Counted from the stretch's first letter, positions 17,670-25,844 are shown. The stretch is 41,999 bases of DNA from Chishuiella changwenlii (GCF_900142565.1 NZ_FRBH01000016.1:1-41999); one strand, 5' to 3'. The notes: generated by a model from the letters alone, not told the origin. Translations and numbers: made by a program.

Positions 17670-18065
17670 ATGAAAAATATTTTAAATCCATTTATTAGCA
17701 TTGGTGAATTTAGATTAAATAGTCATATATCAGATTATTTTGAAGAGTTTAATCTCATCAAAGATGAATATGATAATGTTACTAAATGGACGACTTATTA
17801 TGTAGAAAATAATGACATTATATTATTTACAGAAGAAGAATACATTATTTCAATAAAATGTAAAGAACAATGTATCATTAATAATGTAAATTTGATAAGT
17901 TCTTCTATAAATGTTTTTACACGAATGAATATAGATTTTCAATTTGATGAAGAATTATACATTGATGATTATGAAATGCAAAAAGTATATAATGTTGATT
18001 CAATTGGGCTACAATGTTGGACTAATAAAAATGATGTAATTGTTAGTATTCTCATTTCAGGATAA
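17670..18065 (+). CDS. Small cytoplasmic protein, immunity-like pattern
   Basis: 131 residues, no signal peptide or helix. The layout is a short N-terminal segment with IGEFRLNSHISDYF, then strands ending in IISIKCKEQCIINNVNLI, then a late VDSIGLQCW...VIVSILIS. This alternating pattern (regularly spaced strands, a central I.C and a late IG...W) resembles small immunity-type proteins found beside polymorphic toxins. I cannot name a family, so this is pattern recognition only. It ends 10 bases before the next ATG. Confidence 0.65.
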   Translation: MKNILNPFISIGEFRLNSHISDYFEEFNLIKDEYDNVTKWTTYYVENNDIILFTEEEYIISIKCKEQCIINNVNLISSSINVFTRMNIDFQFDEELYIDDYEMQKVYNVDSIGLQCWTNKNDVIVSILISG

Positions 18066-18075
18066 AGCTAATTTT

Positions 18076-18423
18076 ATGAAATACGTAATAATATTTTTAT
18101 TTTTTTTAGCCTTTTCTTGTACTAAGGATATTGAAAATGTAACTTTTGAAGGAAAAGTAATAGATTACAATAAAAGTAATCCAATAGTTGATGTGAAAGT
18201 TATTTTTACATGCTGGAAATATGGGAATAGTCCTGATTCAAGTTATTCAGAAAATGAAACAATTATTGTAAAAACTGATAAAAATGGTAACTATCAAGTG
18301 AGTTTTGATAAAGGAGCTTTTATAGAAGTTAAAGTATTTCGTTATGGATATTTAGGTTATAATTATAGTGAAGAAATATTTAATCAAAATAATAAATTAA
18401 ATATATATTTAAAAAATAAGTAA
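18076..18423 (+). CDS. Lipoprotein with carboxypeptidase-regulatory-like beta domain
   Basis: 115 residues from the ATG at 18076. The frame is open to an ATG at 18040, but only the later start gives a lipoprotein signal (MKYVIIFLFFLAFSC, Cys15) and avoids overlap with the previous gene. The mature part shows the transthyretin-like pattern: VTFEGKVIDYNKSNPIVDVKVIF, then KTDKNGNYQVSF, then VKVFRYGYLGY. Domains like this anchor many Bacteroidota surface proteins, but here the domain is alone. Its function is unknown. Confidence 0.72.
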   Translation: MKYVIIFLFFLAFSCTKDIENVTFEGKVIDYNKSNPIVDVKVIFTCWKYGNSPDSSYSENETIIVKTDKNGNYQVSFDKGAFIEVKVFRYGYLGYNYSEEIFNQNNKLNIYLKNK

Positions 18424-18481
18424 TCTAGCTAACAAACATTTGCTCTTGACTTTAAAAATGACTAAATATTGAATAAGCACC

Positions 18482-18736
18482 ATGGAAAAACTTTTTATAT
18501 TACATCACGAATATGAATACACTTATAAAAAAGAGATATTTGACGAAGTTAAATTTATTGGAGTTTTCTCTTCAAAACAAAAAGCTGAAGAAGCTAAAAA
18601 TTTATTAAAAAATAAAAAGGGATTTATCAATTACCCTGAAGACTGTTTTATAATCGGTGAAATAGGAGTAGATACAGTAGAATGGTTAGAAGGATTTATT
18701 ACTACAGAAGAGGCTGAAAAAGATATAAATCTTTAA
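18482..18736 (+). CDS. Small acidic protein resembling the DUF7336 family
   Basis: 84 residues, cytoplasmic. The order FILHHEYEY..., VKFIGVFSSKQKAEEAKNLL, KKGFINYPEDCFIIGEIGVD and WLEGFIT follows the compact alpha/beta pattern I know for DUF7336-type proteins (KxIGxySSxxxAxxAI, then GFxxxPxxFxI, then WxEGF). That family turns up often in variable islands, and its function is not known to me. It lies just 5 bases before the next gene, so the two are probably cotranscribed. Confidence 0.7.
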   Translation: MEKLFILHHEYEYTYKKEIFDEVKFIGVFSSKQKAEEAKNLLKNKKGFINYPEDCFIIGEIGVDTVEWLEGFITTEEAEKDINL

Positions 18737-18741
18737 TTTTT

Positions 18742-19113
18742 ATGAAAACTAAATTTCTTATAATCACGGTTGTACTTACTCTTTTTGGATGTAAGAATTT
18801 TCTTGAAGATAAAGTCTTAATGTTAAAAACTATTGAAAGTTCAACCTATAAAATAGAATGGCATACAAAAAGTGGTATTACAAAAGTTTACCCTAATTAT
18901 ATAGATATCACTAATAAAATAGAAAACAAGAAATATCAAATAGTTGATGATTTAAATATATTAGATGTTAACTTAATAGGTAATGATAGTTTATTTATTA
19001 TTTATAATAAAAATGATAGACTTAATGAAATTAGAAAAACGAATGAAAAGTTAGGTTTAAAAATAGTACCAAAAAACTATTATGTTTATTATACAGGAAA
19101 AAGAATGTATTAA
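18742..19113 (+). CDS. Putative lipoprotein, unknown
   Basis: 123 residues. The lipoprotein signal is MKTKFLIITVVLTLFGC (Cys17). The mature part is mostly beta strand with many Lys and Asn residues, including IDITNKIENKKYQIVDDLNILDVNLIGNDSLFIIY. No family recognised. It probably shares a transcript with the DUF7336-like gene. Confidence 0.65.
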   Translation: MKTKFLIITVVLTLFGCKNFLEDKVLMLKTIESSTYKIEWHTKSGITKVYPNYIDITNKIENKKYQIVDDLNILDVNLIGNDSLFIIYNKNDRLNEIRKTNEKLGLKIVPKNYYVYYTGKRMY

Positions 19114-19188
19114 TAATATTCTAAAAAAAATAACTGTAAAGTGTTATAAGAGAAATAGTCATAAATAATGAAGATTTGATTTAAAACA

Positions 19189-19581
19189 ATGAGAATAATA
19201 AGAATTATTTTATTGATATTTATTATTACAATATCGAGTTGTAATGATGATTATAAAAAAGAACATTATATAAACAAAAATCTCAAGTTGTACGAATTAA
19301 AATGTAACGACAAAAATATCTTAACTTTTGAAAAATGTAGTTGTAAATCAATACCTAAAAACTATTTTATTCCTATAGTTAATGATTCTGACGGATTTTA
19401 TGTATTATATATTAAAAACAATGATTATAAAACTTCTATATATACCTTATATACAACTTTTAAAACTTATGGAAGCATAAAAGAAGATGTGAATTTTATA
19501 ACTATTAATGATAATGTATATTTTCAAGATTCTATTGCACGAAATAAAGACTATAGAGTAATTAGAGGTTATATAAAATAA
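19189..19581 (+). CDS. Putative lipoprotein, unknown
   Basis: 130 residues. The signal MRIIRIILLIFIITISSC places the lipid Cys at 18, and the next residues are NDD. Acidic residues right after the Cys fit the Bacteroidota signal that sends lipoproteins to the cell surface (known rule, inferred here). The mature part contains two further Cys in EKCSCKS. No family recognised. It is the last gene of the island, and the right copy of the flanking repeat starts 19 bases after the stop. Confidence 0.65.
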   Translation: MRIIRIILLIFIITISSCNDDYKKEHYINKNLKLYELKCNDKNILTFEKCSCKSIPKNYFIPIVNDSDGFYVLYIKNNDYKTSIYTLYTTFKTYGSIKEDVNFITINDNVYFQDSIARNKDYRVIRGYIK

Positions 19582-19600
19582 TTTTTATTCTCTTCAGCTT

Positions 19601-19620
19601 GCGCGAGCATCCTGCTCGTG
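19601..19620 (+). repeat. Hairpin element, right copy of island-flanking repeat
   Basis: GCGCGAGCATCCTGCTCGTG contains a perfect stem CGAGCA (19604-19609) and TGCTCG (19613-19618) around a 3-base loop. It matches the element at 16018-16042 and is much richer in GC than its surroundings. Confidence 0.65.
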
Positions 19621-19634
19621 ACTATAAAAATATG

Positions 19635-19666
19635 AAAAGGCAGCTAAATTAGCTTGCTTTTGTTAT
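19635..19666 (+). terminator. Mutated terminator copy at the right end of the island
   Basis: AAAGGCAGCTA, 3 bases, TAGCTTGCTTTTGTTATT. It is the same as the hairpin at 16070-16100 except that one base in each arm is changed, leaving two opposed mismatches. The outer and inner parts of the stem still pair, so function may be reduced. Confidence 0.6.
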
Positions 19667-19683
19667 TCATTTAAAATTGATGA

Positions 19684-20790
19684 TTATAGGTTCTCAGCAA
19701 GAAAAATTTTCAATTCTTCTGTAGAAATGTCTCGTTTAATTATAGTACCATTTTTATCAATAAGAAAATTAGTTGGATAATCGTTGATTTGATTATTCTT
19801 AGCAAAATTCCCATTTTCATCTAAAATATTAATCCAAGGTAATTCGTGTTTTTTTATAACATTTTTCCATTGAGGAATATATTTTTTAGCATCTACTGAA
19901 ATACCAATTATTTCGAAACCTTTAGAATTAAATTCTTTGTGAACATTCTTTAAACCTGGAAAAGTGATTAAACAAGGTTTACATGCATGATACCAAAAAT
20001 CAATTAGTGTATATTTATTTTCAGAATAATCAATTCTATAAGGATCATTATTTATATCTTTTAAATTATTAATTTCTGGAAATGTATTTCCATTTGCATA
20101 AGTTTTAAATTTAATTATTTTGTTTTTTAAAACTTGATAAGGATATGAAGCTTTTATAAAAGGATCGAATTTTTCTAAAAGATTATCATAATTATAAGTT
20201 TTATGAATTTCATATTTCTGTACTATTCTCCAGAATGCAATTACAGATTTTGGATTTTTAGAAATGTATTGATTTAATAAATTCATTTCTTGTTGCCAAT
20301 TTCTTTTGTGCCAACTATTAATTGAATCGTTGACTTCTTTAGGAAAATTAAGCTTATATTTTAAGAACATTTCTCCATGAAAATTATTATATTTCATTTC
20401 TTCTTTTAGGAAGTCTTTAAAAAAGGTATTGTATTCCTTTCTTTCGTCTATATCAGAATCTATATCAGAATTCAGTTTAGTTAAGTTTAAATTAAGGTCA
20501 CGATCCTTTAAATAAAATGTTTTTGATAAAAAAGAAAGGTTTTTTTCCGCTTGATATTTAAATATGTATGGATAATAAAAATTAGTTTTCTCTAGTTTGA
20601 TATGATTTTTATTAACTGAATTTTGTAAAGAATCCTCTACAGCATTTTCGTAATAGTCTTTTTGAAATACAGGATTTAATATAAGTATAGATTCTTTATT
20701 TAAATTATTGATTTTTAATTGTAAATCAATTTTTTGAGCGTTTAGGATAAGACAAGTAAATAAGCTACTTAAAAGTAAAGTTATCTTCAT
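19684..20790 (-). CDS. Exported TlpA-like thioredoxin-fold protein
   Basis: 368 residues with signal peptide MKITLLLSSLFTCLILNAQ. The N-terminal part (about 20-235) is a domain of the kind often found before TlpA modules in Bacteroidota (DUF4369-like; my confidence in that name is low). The C-terminal thioredoxin fold has the redox pair Cys270-Cys273 in FWYHACKPC, and then GFEIIGISVD. The usual Trp before the first Cys (WCxPC) is replaced by Ala. It would act in the periplasm as a thiol-disulfide reductase. It is transcribed against the island. Confidence 0.85.
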   Translation of the reverse strand: MKITLLLSSLFTCLILNAQKIDLQLKINNLNKESILILNPVFQKDYYENAVEDSLQNSVNKNHIKLEKTNFYYPYIFKYQAEKNLSFLSKTFYLKDRDLNLNLTKLNSDIDSDIDERKEYNTFFKDFLKEEMKYNNFHGEMFLKYKLNFPKEVNDSINSWHKRNWQQEMNLLNQYISKNPKSVIAFWRIVQKYEIHKTYNYDNLLEKFDPFIKASYPYQVLKNKIIKFKTYANGNTFPEINNLKDINNDPYRIDYSENKYTLIDFWYHACKPCLITFPGLKNVHKEFNSKGFEIIGISVDAKKYIPQWKNVIKKHELPWINILDENGNFAKNNQINDYPTNFLIDKNGTIIKRDISTEELKIFLAENL

Positions 20791-20898
20791 TAATTTTTTT
20801 TGATAAATGTAAAAAAATATAAATACTAAACTAACTTGTTTGCGCTTTAGTAATGTTATTTTTACTCTAAAGTTATCTTAAAATATTCTAAATGTGCC

Positions 20899-20919
20899 AA
20901 GGATTGTAGCGACATCCTT
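20899..20919. other. Intergenic hairpin near trxB 3' end
   Basis: AAGGAT (20899-20904), TGTAGCGAC, ATCCTT (20914-20919) form a 6-bp stem. The surrounding 80 bases are richer in G than neighbouring DNA. It resembles small intergenic elements seen elsewhere in flavobacteria, but I cannot assign a class. Confidence 0.4.
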
Positions 20920-20956
20920 TGTGGAGTAAGTATATAGGAAAGCCTGCTTGGGCGTC

Positions 20957-20990
20957 TATAAAAAAAGCTACCTCAATAGAGATAGCTTTT
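20957..20990 (-). terminator. Terminator of the trxB transcript
   Basis: Read on the minus strand: AAAAGCTA, a short inner stem with a 4-base loop, then TAGCTTTTTTT. The stem is 8 bp (20963-20970 with 20983-20990), extended by 3 bp after one mismatch. It lies 22 bases past the trxB stop. Confidence 0.85.
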
Positions 20991-21011
20991 GATATATGAA
21001 AGTGTTGTTTT

Positions 21012-21959
21012 TTAAACTTCTTCAAAAAATTCTGCAACATAACGCTCTGCATCTAAAGCAGCAGCACATCCAGAACCAGCAGCAGTAATAGCTTGTCTGT
21101 AAACAGAATCTTGTACATCACCAGCAGCAAAAACTCCAGGGATATTTGTACTATATGAACGATCTTGAGTAATTAAATAACCAGTTTCGTCCATTACCAA
21201 TTTACCTTTAAATAAATCTGTATTTGGCTTGTGACCAATAGCGATAAAAACACCATCTACAATTAACTCTTTTTCTTCGTTAGATTGATTGTCGATAATT
21301 TTAGCTTTTTCTACCACATTATTTCCTTCTAAACCAATTAATTCGTGGTGATATAAAACCTCTAAATTTGCAGTATGCTCAACTCTATGTTGCATTGCTT
21401 TAGAAGCACGCATTTCATCTTTACGAACTAATAAATAAACTTTTTTACAAAGCTTTGCTAAATAAGTTGCTTCTTCTGCAGCAGTATCTCCACCACCAAC
21501 AACAGCAACGTCTTTACCACGGTAAAAGAAACCATCACAAGTAGCACAAGCAGAGACTCCGCTACCAGCATATTTTTTCTCGTCGTCTAAACCTAAATAT
21601 TTAGCAGTTGCACCAGTACTAATTACAATAGATTTTGCAACATATTCCGCAATATTTGTTTTTACAGTATGTGTATCACCTTGTTTATCTCCGAAAATTA
21701 CTTCTGTTACATACTCGTATTTTATTTCTGTACCAAAACGTTCTGCTTGTTTTTGTAAGTCAGCCATTAATTCTGGTCCAGTAATACTTTCTGGATATCC
21801 TGGGAAATTCTCAACTTCTGTTGTTGTTGTTAATTGTCCACCTGGCTCCATTCCTGTTAAAATTAACGGACTCATGTTTGCACGTGCAGCATAAATTCCT
21901 GCTGTATAACCTGCAGGTCCAGATCCTATAATGATAACATCTCTTACGTTATTTTCCAT
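21012..21959 (-). CDS. trxB: Thioredoxin-disulfide reductase
   Basis: 315-residue NADPH-dependent flavoenzyme that keeps thioredoxin reduced in the cytoplasm. It shows FAD-binding GSGPAGYTA (12-20), redox-active CATC (Cys138, Cys141), NADPH-binding GGGDTAAEEA near residue 155, and the C-terminal GVFAAGDVQD FAD motif. Full length with no odd residues. It carries a good -7 box 21 bases upstream. Confidence 0.97.
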   Translation of the reverse strand: MENNVRDVIIIGSGPAGYTAGIYAARANMSPLILTGMEPGGQLTTTTEVENFPGYPESITGPELMADLQKQAERFGTEIKYEYVTEVIFGDKQGDTHTVKTNIAEYVAKSIVISTGATAKYLGLDDEKKYAGSGVSACATCDGFFYRGKDVAVVGGGDTAAEEATYLAKLCKKVYLLVRKDEMRASKAMQHRVEHTANLEVLYHHELIGLEGNNVVEKAKIIDNQSNEEKELIVDGVFIAIGHKPNTDLFKGKLVMDETGYLITQDRSYSTNIPGVFAAGDVQDSVYRQAITAAGSGCAAALDAERYVAEFFEEV

Positions 21960-21979
21960 TGCGAGTTCTTATTTTTTTA

Positions 21980-21987
21980 CAAATTTA
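21980..21987 (-). promoter_or_regulatory. -7 promoter box of trxB
   Basis: TAAATTTG on the minus strand matches the Bacteroidota consensus TAnnTTTG. No TTG was found at the expected -33 distance. The box is 21 bases upstream of the start codon, so the leader would be short. Confidence 0.5.
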
Positions 21988-22030
21988 GTTCTTATTTTTC
22001 TACTATTTATGATGTAATTATTTCAAAAAA

Positions 22031-23041
22031 TTATAGATGCATAATTTTATACACTAATTCTATTAATAATTGACTTGATGTTACACTTCCTGTTGTACCA
22101 ACACCTTTTCCTTTCATATCATATTCTCTAATAAAAGAGATAATTCTTGTTGCTTTTTTTAAAGGATAATTACCTGCAGCAGTTGTCATTCCTTGTACAA
22201 AATAAGGGTTTATTCCTAATACTTTTGCCAAGTTTTGTTTAGATTTATCTGCTGTTACATGTACCTGAATAATATTGGTAAACAAATTGAAAATTGTAGT
22301 AATTGAAACCACATAAGGATTGTCTTTCGGATTTTTCTCGAAATATTTAATAATCTTATATGCCTTTTCTATATTCTTAGTTTCTATAGCATTCCTCAAC
22401 TCGAAAACATTATAATCTTTACTAATTCCAATATTATCTTCTATTAGTTTTGGTGTAATTGTTTTATCATCGTTAGCAATTGTAAACAGCTTCTCTAATT
22501 CATTGTTTAATCGAGATAAATCTGCACCAACATATTCCGTCAACAAAAATTTTGCTTTGGGTTCTATTTGGAAATTATTTTCGGTTACTTTTTGTTCTAT
22601 CCAAGCAGGAAGTTCGCTTTCGTAAATCTTTTTAAACTCAGTATAAAACCCTTTTTCATTTAAGAGTTTATATACTTTTTTTCGTTTATCTAATGTATTT
22701 CCTTTGTAATTGATGATTAGTATAGTAGAATCCTGAATCTGATTTACATACATTTCCAGTTGATCTATTGTTCTACTAAGATGTTGTGCTTCTTTTACAA
22801 TAACAACAGCTTTGTCTGCACCCATAGGGTATTGACGTGCCATTCCGATTAATTGTCCAACTTCTACATCTTGTCCATAAACAATTGTTTGGTTAAACCC
22901 TTTTTCTTCTTCGTTTAGAATAGATTTTTCTAATAAATCTGTTACTTGATCAATAAAAAATGGCTCATCGCCAGCCAAGAAGTAAATCGGTTTATAGTTT
23001 TTGTTTTTTATATCTTTGATTAAAGATTCTACAGGACTCAT
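22031..23041 (-). CDS. holA: DNA polymerase III delta subunit
   Basis: 336-residue clamp-loader delta subunit that opens the beta clamp. It begins with the family pattern SLIKDIKNKNYKPIYFLAGDEPFFIDQ, then shows the AAA+-like core (ILIINYKGNTLDKRKKVYKLL) and the C-terminal alpha domain ending SSQLLIELVYKIMHL. Its start codon is only 3 bases from the start of the divergent gene at 23045, so each promoter must lie inside the other gene or its leader. Confidence 0.9.
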   Translation of the reverse strand: MSPVESLIKDIKNKNYKPIYFLAGDEPFFIDQVTDLLEKSILNEEEKGFNQTIVYGQDVEVGQLIGMARQYPMGADKAVVIVKEAQHLSRTIDQLEMYVNQIQDSTILIINYKGNTLDKRKKVYKLLNEKGFYTEFKKIYESELPAWIEQKVTENNFQIEPKAKFLLTEYVGADLSRLNNELEKLFTIANDDKTITPKLIEDNIGISKDYNVFELRNAIETKNIEKAYKIIKYFEKNPKDNPYVVSITTIFNLFTNIIQVHVTADKSKQNLAKVLGINPYFVQGMTTAAGNYPLKKATRIISFIREYDMKGKGVGTTGSVTSSQLLIELVYKIMHL

Positions 23042-23044
23042 ACA

Positions 23045-23494
23045 ATGACTGAATTAGTACAATTAAATTTTTCCGAAAAATACCAAATAAGATTGAAACA
23101 AGCCCAAGATAAATTATATATATTTTGCTTGATTAGAAAAAAATGGTTTGTCTATACACCAGAAGAATGGGTTAGGCAACATGTACTGAATTATTTAATA
23201 ACAGATTTGGGGTATTCTACTTCTGCAATTGCCTTAGAAGTTATTGTTCCTATTACTGGAATGAAGAAACGTGCGGATATTGTAATTTATCAAAAAGAAA
23301 AACCATTGATAATGGTAGAATGCAAAGCACCACATATTGGGATTACACAAGCTACTTTTGATCAGATCGCACGTTATAATATTATTTTAGGAAGTCAGTT
23401 TTTGATGGTGACAAATGGTTTAAATCACTTTTATTGTATGATGGATTTTGAACAAAAACGTTACAATTTTCTAAAAGAACTACCTAAAATTTAA
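23045..23494 (+). CDS. HSDR_N-type restriction-endonuclease-fold protein
   Basis: 149 residues made of a single domain like the N-terminal nuclease domain of type I restriction R subunits. The PD-(D/E)XK motif is visible as Asp78 in KRADIVIY and Glu92-Cys-Lys94 in MVECKAP. No helicase domain or methylase follows, so this is a stand-alone domain and not a type I restriction system. Its divergent pairing with holA is a pattern I associate with Bacteroidota. The role is unknown; a DNA repair or housekeeping role is possible. Confidence 0.85.
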   Translation: MTELVQLNFSEKYQIRLKQAQDKLYIFCLIRKKWFVYTPEEWVRQHVLNYLITDLGYSTSAIALEVIVPITGMKKRADIVIYQKEKPLIMVECKAPHIGITQATFDQIARYNIILGSQFLMVTNGLNHFYCMMDFEQKRYNFLKELPKI

Positions 23495-23501
23495 TATTTA
23501 A

Positions 23502-23542
23502 GACTAACGTTTAACCTAATTTTACTTTGTTAAACGCTAGTC
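23502..23542. terminator. 13-bp dyad between convergent genes
   Basis: GACTAACGTTTAA (23502-23514) pairs with TTAAACGCTAGTC (23530-23542) with one mismatch. T-runs are weak on both strands. Its place between two converging genes suggests a shared terminator. Confidence 0.55.
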
Positions 23543-23554
23543 AAAAACTAATTT

Positions 23555-24196
23555 TTATTTAATATCTAACTGAAATACAGTTTCTAAATCATCATTAGAA
23601 TCTAATGTTACATCTAAATCTTTAACTAATCCAGATCCTACACCATACACCCAACCATGGATATGTAATTCTTGTCCTTTTGCCCAAGCATTTTGTACGA
23701 TAGAAGTTTTTGCTAAATTATAAACTTGTTCTATTGCATTAATTTCTACAAAACGATCAAATTTTTCTTCTTCATTTTCAATAACATCTAATTCAGCTTT
23801 ATTAAAACGGTAAGAATCTTTTATGTGACGAATCCAGTTATCTATTAAACCTACAGAAGCATTTCCCATTGCAGTTTTTACACCTCCACATCCGTAGTGT
23901 CCACAAACAATAACCTCTTTTACTTTTAATACGTTTACTGCGTAATCTAAAACAGACAGCATACTCATATCAGAATGCACAACCATATTCGCAATGTTAC
24001 GGTGTACAAACACTTCTCCTGGTTGTGCACCAATAATTTCGTTTGCAGGAACACGACTATCTGCACAACCAATCCATAAAAGTGGAGGTTGTTGACCATG
24101 TGCTAGTCTGTTAAAAAATTCTGAATCTAAATTTAATTTTGATTCAACCCATGCTTTATTATTATCTAAAATTTGTTTGTAATAATTGTTTGCCAT
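23555..24196 (-). CDS. Beta-class carbonic anhydrase
   Basis: 213-residue zinc enzyme that interconverts CO2 and bicarbonate in the cytoplasm. Zinc ligands are Cys44, His100 and Cys103 (CADSRVP and HYGCGG); the Asp46-Arg48 dyad is present. The HRNIAN segment that follows is typical of the plant/bacterial branch. Complete and confident. No clear TAnnTTTG box was found upstream. Confidence 0.96.
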   Translation of the reverse strand: MANNYYKQILDNNKAWVESKLNLDSEFFNRLAHGQQPPLLWIGCADSRVPANEIIGAQPGEVFVHRNIANMVVHSDMSMLSVLDYAVNVLKVKEVIVCGHYGCGGVKTAMGNASVGLIDNWIRHIKDSYRFNKAELDVIENEEEKFDRFVEINAIEQVYNLAKTSIVQNAWAKGQELHIHGWVYGVGSGLVKDLDVTLDSNDDLETVFQLDIK

Positions 24197-24361
24197 TTTG
24201 TTGCTTTTTAATATTTTGTTTGATTTTGTGTTGGTTTATAGTGTGTATAATGCTTTTATCTTTAATGCTTTATATTAAAAATAAAAGTACACCAAAAAGT
24301 TAAACACATTCTCTTTGTAATGTGTTTTTTTGAAATTTAATTTTGAGTCCCTTAACAATTC

Positions 24362-24380
24362 TTATTCCAATTCGGAATAA
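24362..24380. terminator. Hairpin after the small exported protein gene
   Basis: TTATTCC (24362-24368), AATTC, GGAATAA (24374-24380) forms a perfect 7-bp stem 17 bases past the stop of the minus-strand gene. It shares the core ATTCC/GGAAT with the hairpin at 7367-7387, and like it lacks a T-run. Confidence 0.45.
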
Positions 24381-24397
24381 ATGAGATTAAAAATTGA

Positions 24398-24745
24398 TTA
24401 AGATAAAAATTGAGGAGGTGGAGTTGTAACTCTACTATTAGTAAAATTATACTTTTTTGCGTGATGAAAATCGATAACTAAAGTTAGTTGGCTATTGTAA
24501 AATCTAAATGATTTTATCTGATGATAAAAATGCATTTTCTCGGTAATTTCTTTAGCAGAATTATTATTTTCTTCTTCTGAAGAGGTTTGAGAAAATACTT
24601 TTTTTGATTTTTTTTGATGAGAAACTTTACTTTCTAGCTTCATTTGGTAATCCATATAACCAGCAATCCCTTGCATACTAGTGCTAAAAACTAATAAGAA
24701 AGTAAAAAAAATGCCGATAATATGTGTTGCTAAGTTGCTGTTCAT
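24398..24745 (-). CDS. Small exported or membrane-anchored protein, unknown
   Basis: 115 residues. A hydrophobic segment (about 8-29, HIIGIFFTFLLVFSTSMQGIAG) acts as signal or anchor. A Lys/Ser/Glu-rich linker (about 40-68) and a short strand-rich end closing with PPPQFLS follow. No family recognised; the proline-rich ending resembles other small exported flavobacterial proteins that I cannot assign. Confidence 0.6.
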   Translation of the reverse strand: MNSNLATHIIGIFFTFLLVFSTSMQGIAGYMDYQMKLESKVSHQKKSKKVFSQTSSEEENNNSAKEITEKMHFYHQIKSFRFYNSQLTLVIDFHHAKKYNFTNSRVTTPPPQFLS

Positions 24746-24890
24746 ACCGGAACAAAAATATAGGAATAATTTTAATTCTAAAATGCTTTAAGGCTATTTT
24801 AATAAATGTTTATAGTTTTATTAAATAGTCTATGGTTAATTTTATTGATTTTAAATATCAAATCATATTATTTTTATATCAAAAATCATG

Positions 24891-24919
24891 TTTGCGAATT
24901 ATTTTAAAGAATAGCTTTG
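24891..24919 (+). promoter_or_regulatory. Bacteroidota-type promoter for the outer membrane protein gene
   Basis: TTTG (24891-24894), a 17-base spacer, and TAGCTTTG (24912-24919) fit the -33 TTTG / -7 TAnnTTTG pattern with a slightly short spacer. Transcription would start near 24926, about 10 bases before the TTG start codon. Confidence 0.6.
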
Positions 24920-24935
24920 CATAAAAATTCAAGAT

Positions 24936-25775
24936 TTGAAAAAATATATCAATTTATTATTCTTATTTGCGTTTGTTGCAGTAAGTTTTGGACAAGGGAA
25001 AAATAACAAGGGAAAATTTTATGTTTATTGGGGATGGAACCATGCTCAGTATACTAAATCTGATATTCAATTTAAAGGAGATGGTTACGATTTTACATTA
25101 GATAATGTTGCAGCTCATGACCGTCAAACTGCTTTTGGAATGAAATATTTCAATCCAAGTTCTATGACAATTCCACAATATAATTTTCGTTTAGGATATT
25201 TTATTTCTGATAATTGGAATATCTCTTTTGGGATAGATCACATGAAATATGTAATGGATCAAGATCAAACAGTAAAAATGAATGGACACATTAATACAGG
25301 TTCTGAATTTGATGGTACATACACAAATGCAGATCAGAAATTAACGGAAGACTTTTTAACTTTTGAACATACAGATGGACTTAACTACGCAAATTTAGAA
25401 ATTCGTCGTTTTGATAATCTTGTTCATTTACCTATCTCTAAAAATGGAAAAGGAATAGATGTAAATATTACAGAAGGTGTTGGTGCAGGTATTATGTATC
25501 CAAAATCTAATGTAAAATTATTAGGAAGAGAGCGTAATGATGAATTCCATTTAGCAGGATTTGCAACAGCAGCAATGGTCGGAATCAACTTTACTTTTTG
25601 GGACTACTTCTTTGTACAAGCAGAGCTAAAAGGTGGGTATGCTAACTTAAGTGATATTAGAACTACAGCAGACAAATCTGACAAGGCAAAACAGAATATT
25701 GTATTCTCTCAACAAAACCTAGTGTTTGGAGCAATTATCCCTGTTTTTACTCATAAAAATAAGTTAAATTTTTAA
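24936..25775 (+). CDS. Exported outer-membrane-type beta protein, TTG start
   Basis: 279 residues. The start codon is TTG: only this start gives the clean signal peptide MKKYINLLFLFAFVAVSFGQ, and there is no ATG before residue 71. The mature part has repeated alternating strands (KFYVYWGWNHAQYTKSDIQF, YNFRLGYFISDNWNISFGIDHMKY, AELKGGYANLSDIRT) and ends LNF, as outer membrane barrels do. No named family recognised. A promoter box lies just upstream and a strong terminator downstream, so it is a single-gene unit. Confidence 0.82.
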   Translation: MKKYINLLFLFAFVAVSFGQGKNNKGKFYVYWGWNHAQYTKSDIQFKGDGYDFTLDNVAAHDRQTAFGMKYFNPSSMTIPQYNFRLGYFISDNWNISFGIDHMKYVMDQDQTVKMNGHINTGSEFDGTYTNADQKLTEDFLTFEHTDGLNYANLEIRRFDNLVHLPISKNGKGIDVNITEGVGAGIMYPKSNVKLLGRERNDEFHLAGFATAAMVGINFTFWDYFFVQAELKGGYANLSDIRTTADKSDKAKQNIVFSQQNLVFGAIIPVFTHKNKLNF

Positions 25776-25844
25776 TTAACATATTCAAAATAAATTATTT
25801 AGTTTAATTTTGAGTGTAGATTAAATTTTTTTAAAAAATCAATT

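Noticed and set aside
16204-19581. Small-gene island considered as an integron cassette array
   Set aside because: Intergenic gaps do not share an attC-like palindrome, and no integrase is present. Only the two ends carry a common repeat.
23045-23494. HSDR_N gene considered as part of a type I restriction system
   Set aside because: There is no helicase part, no methylase or specificity subunit, and the neighbours are holA and carbonic anhydrase.
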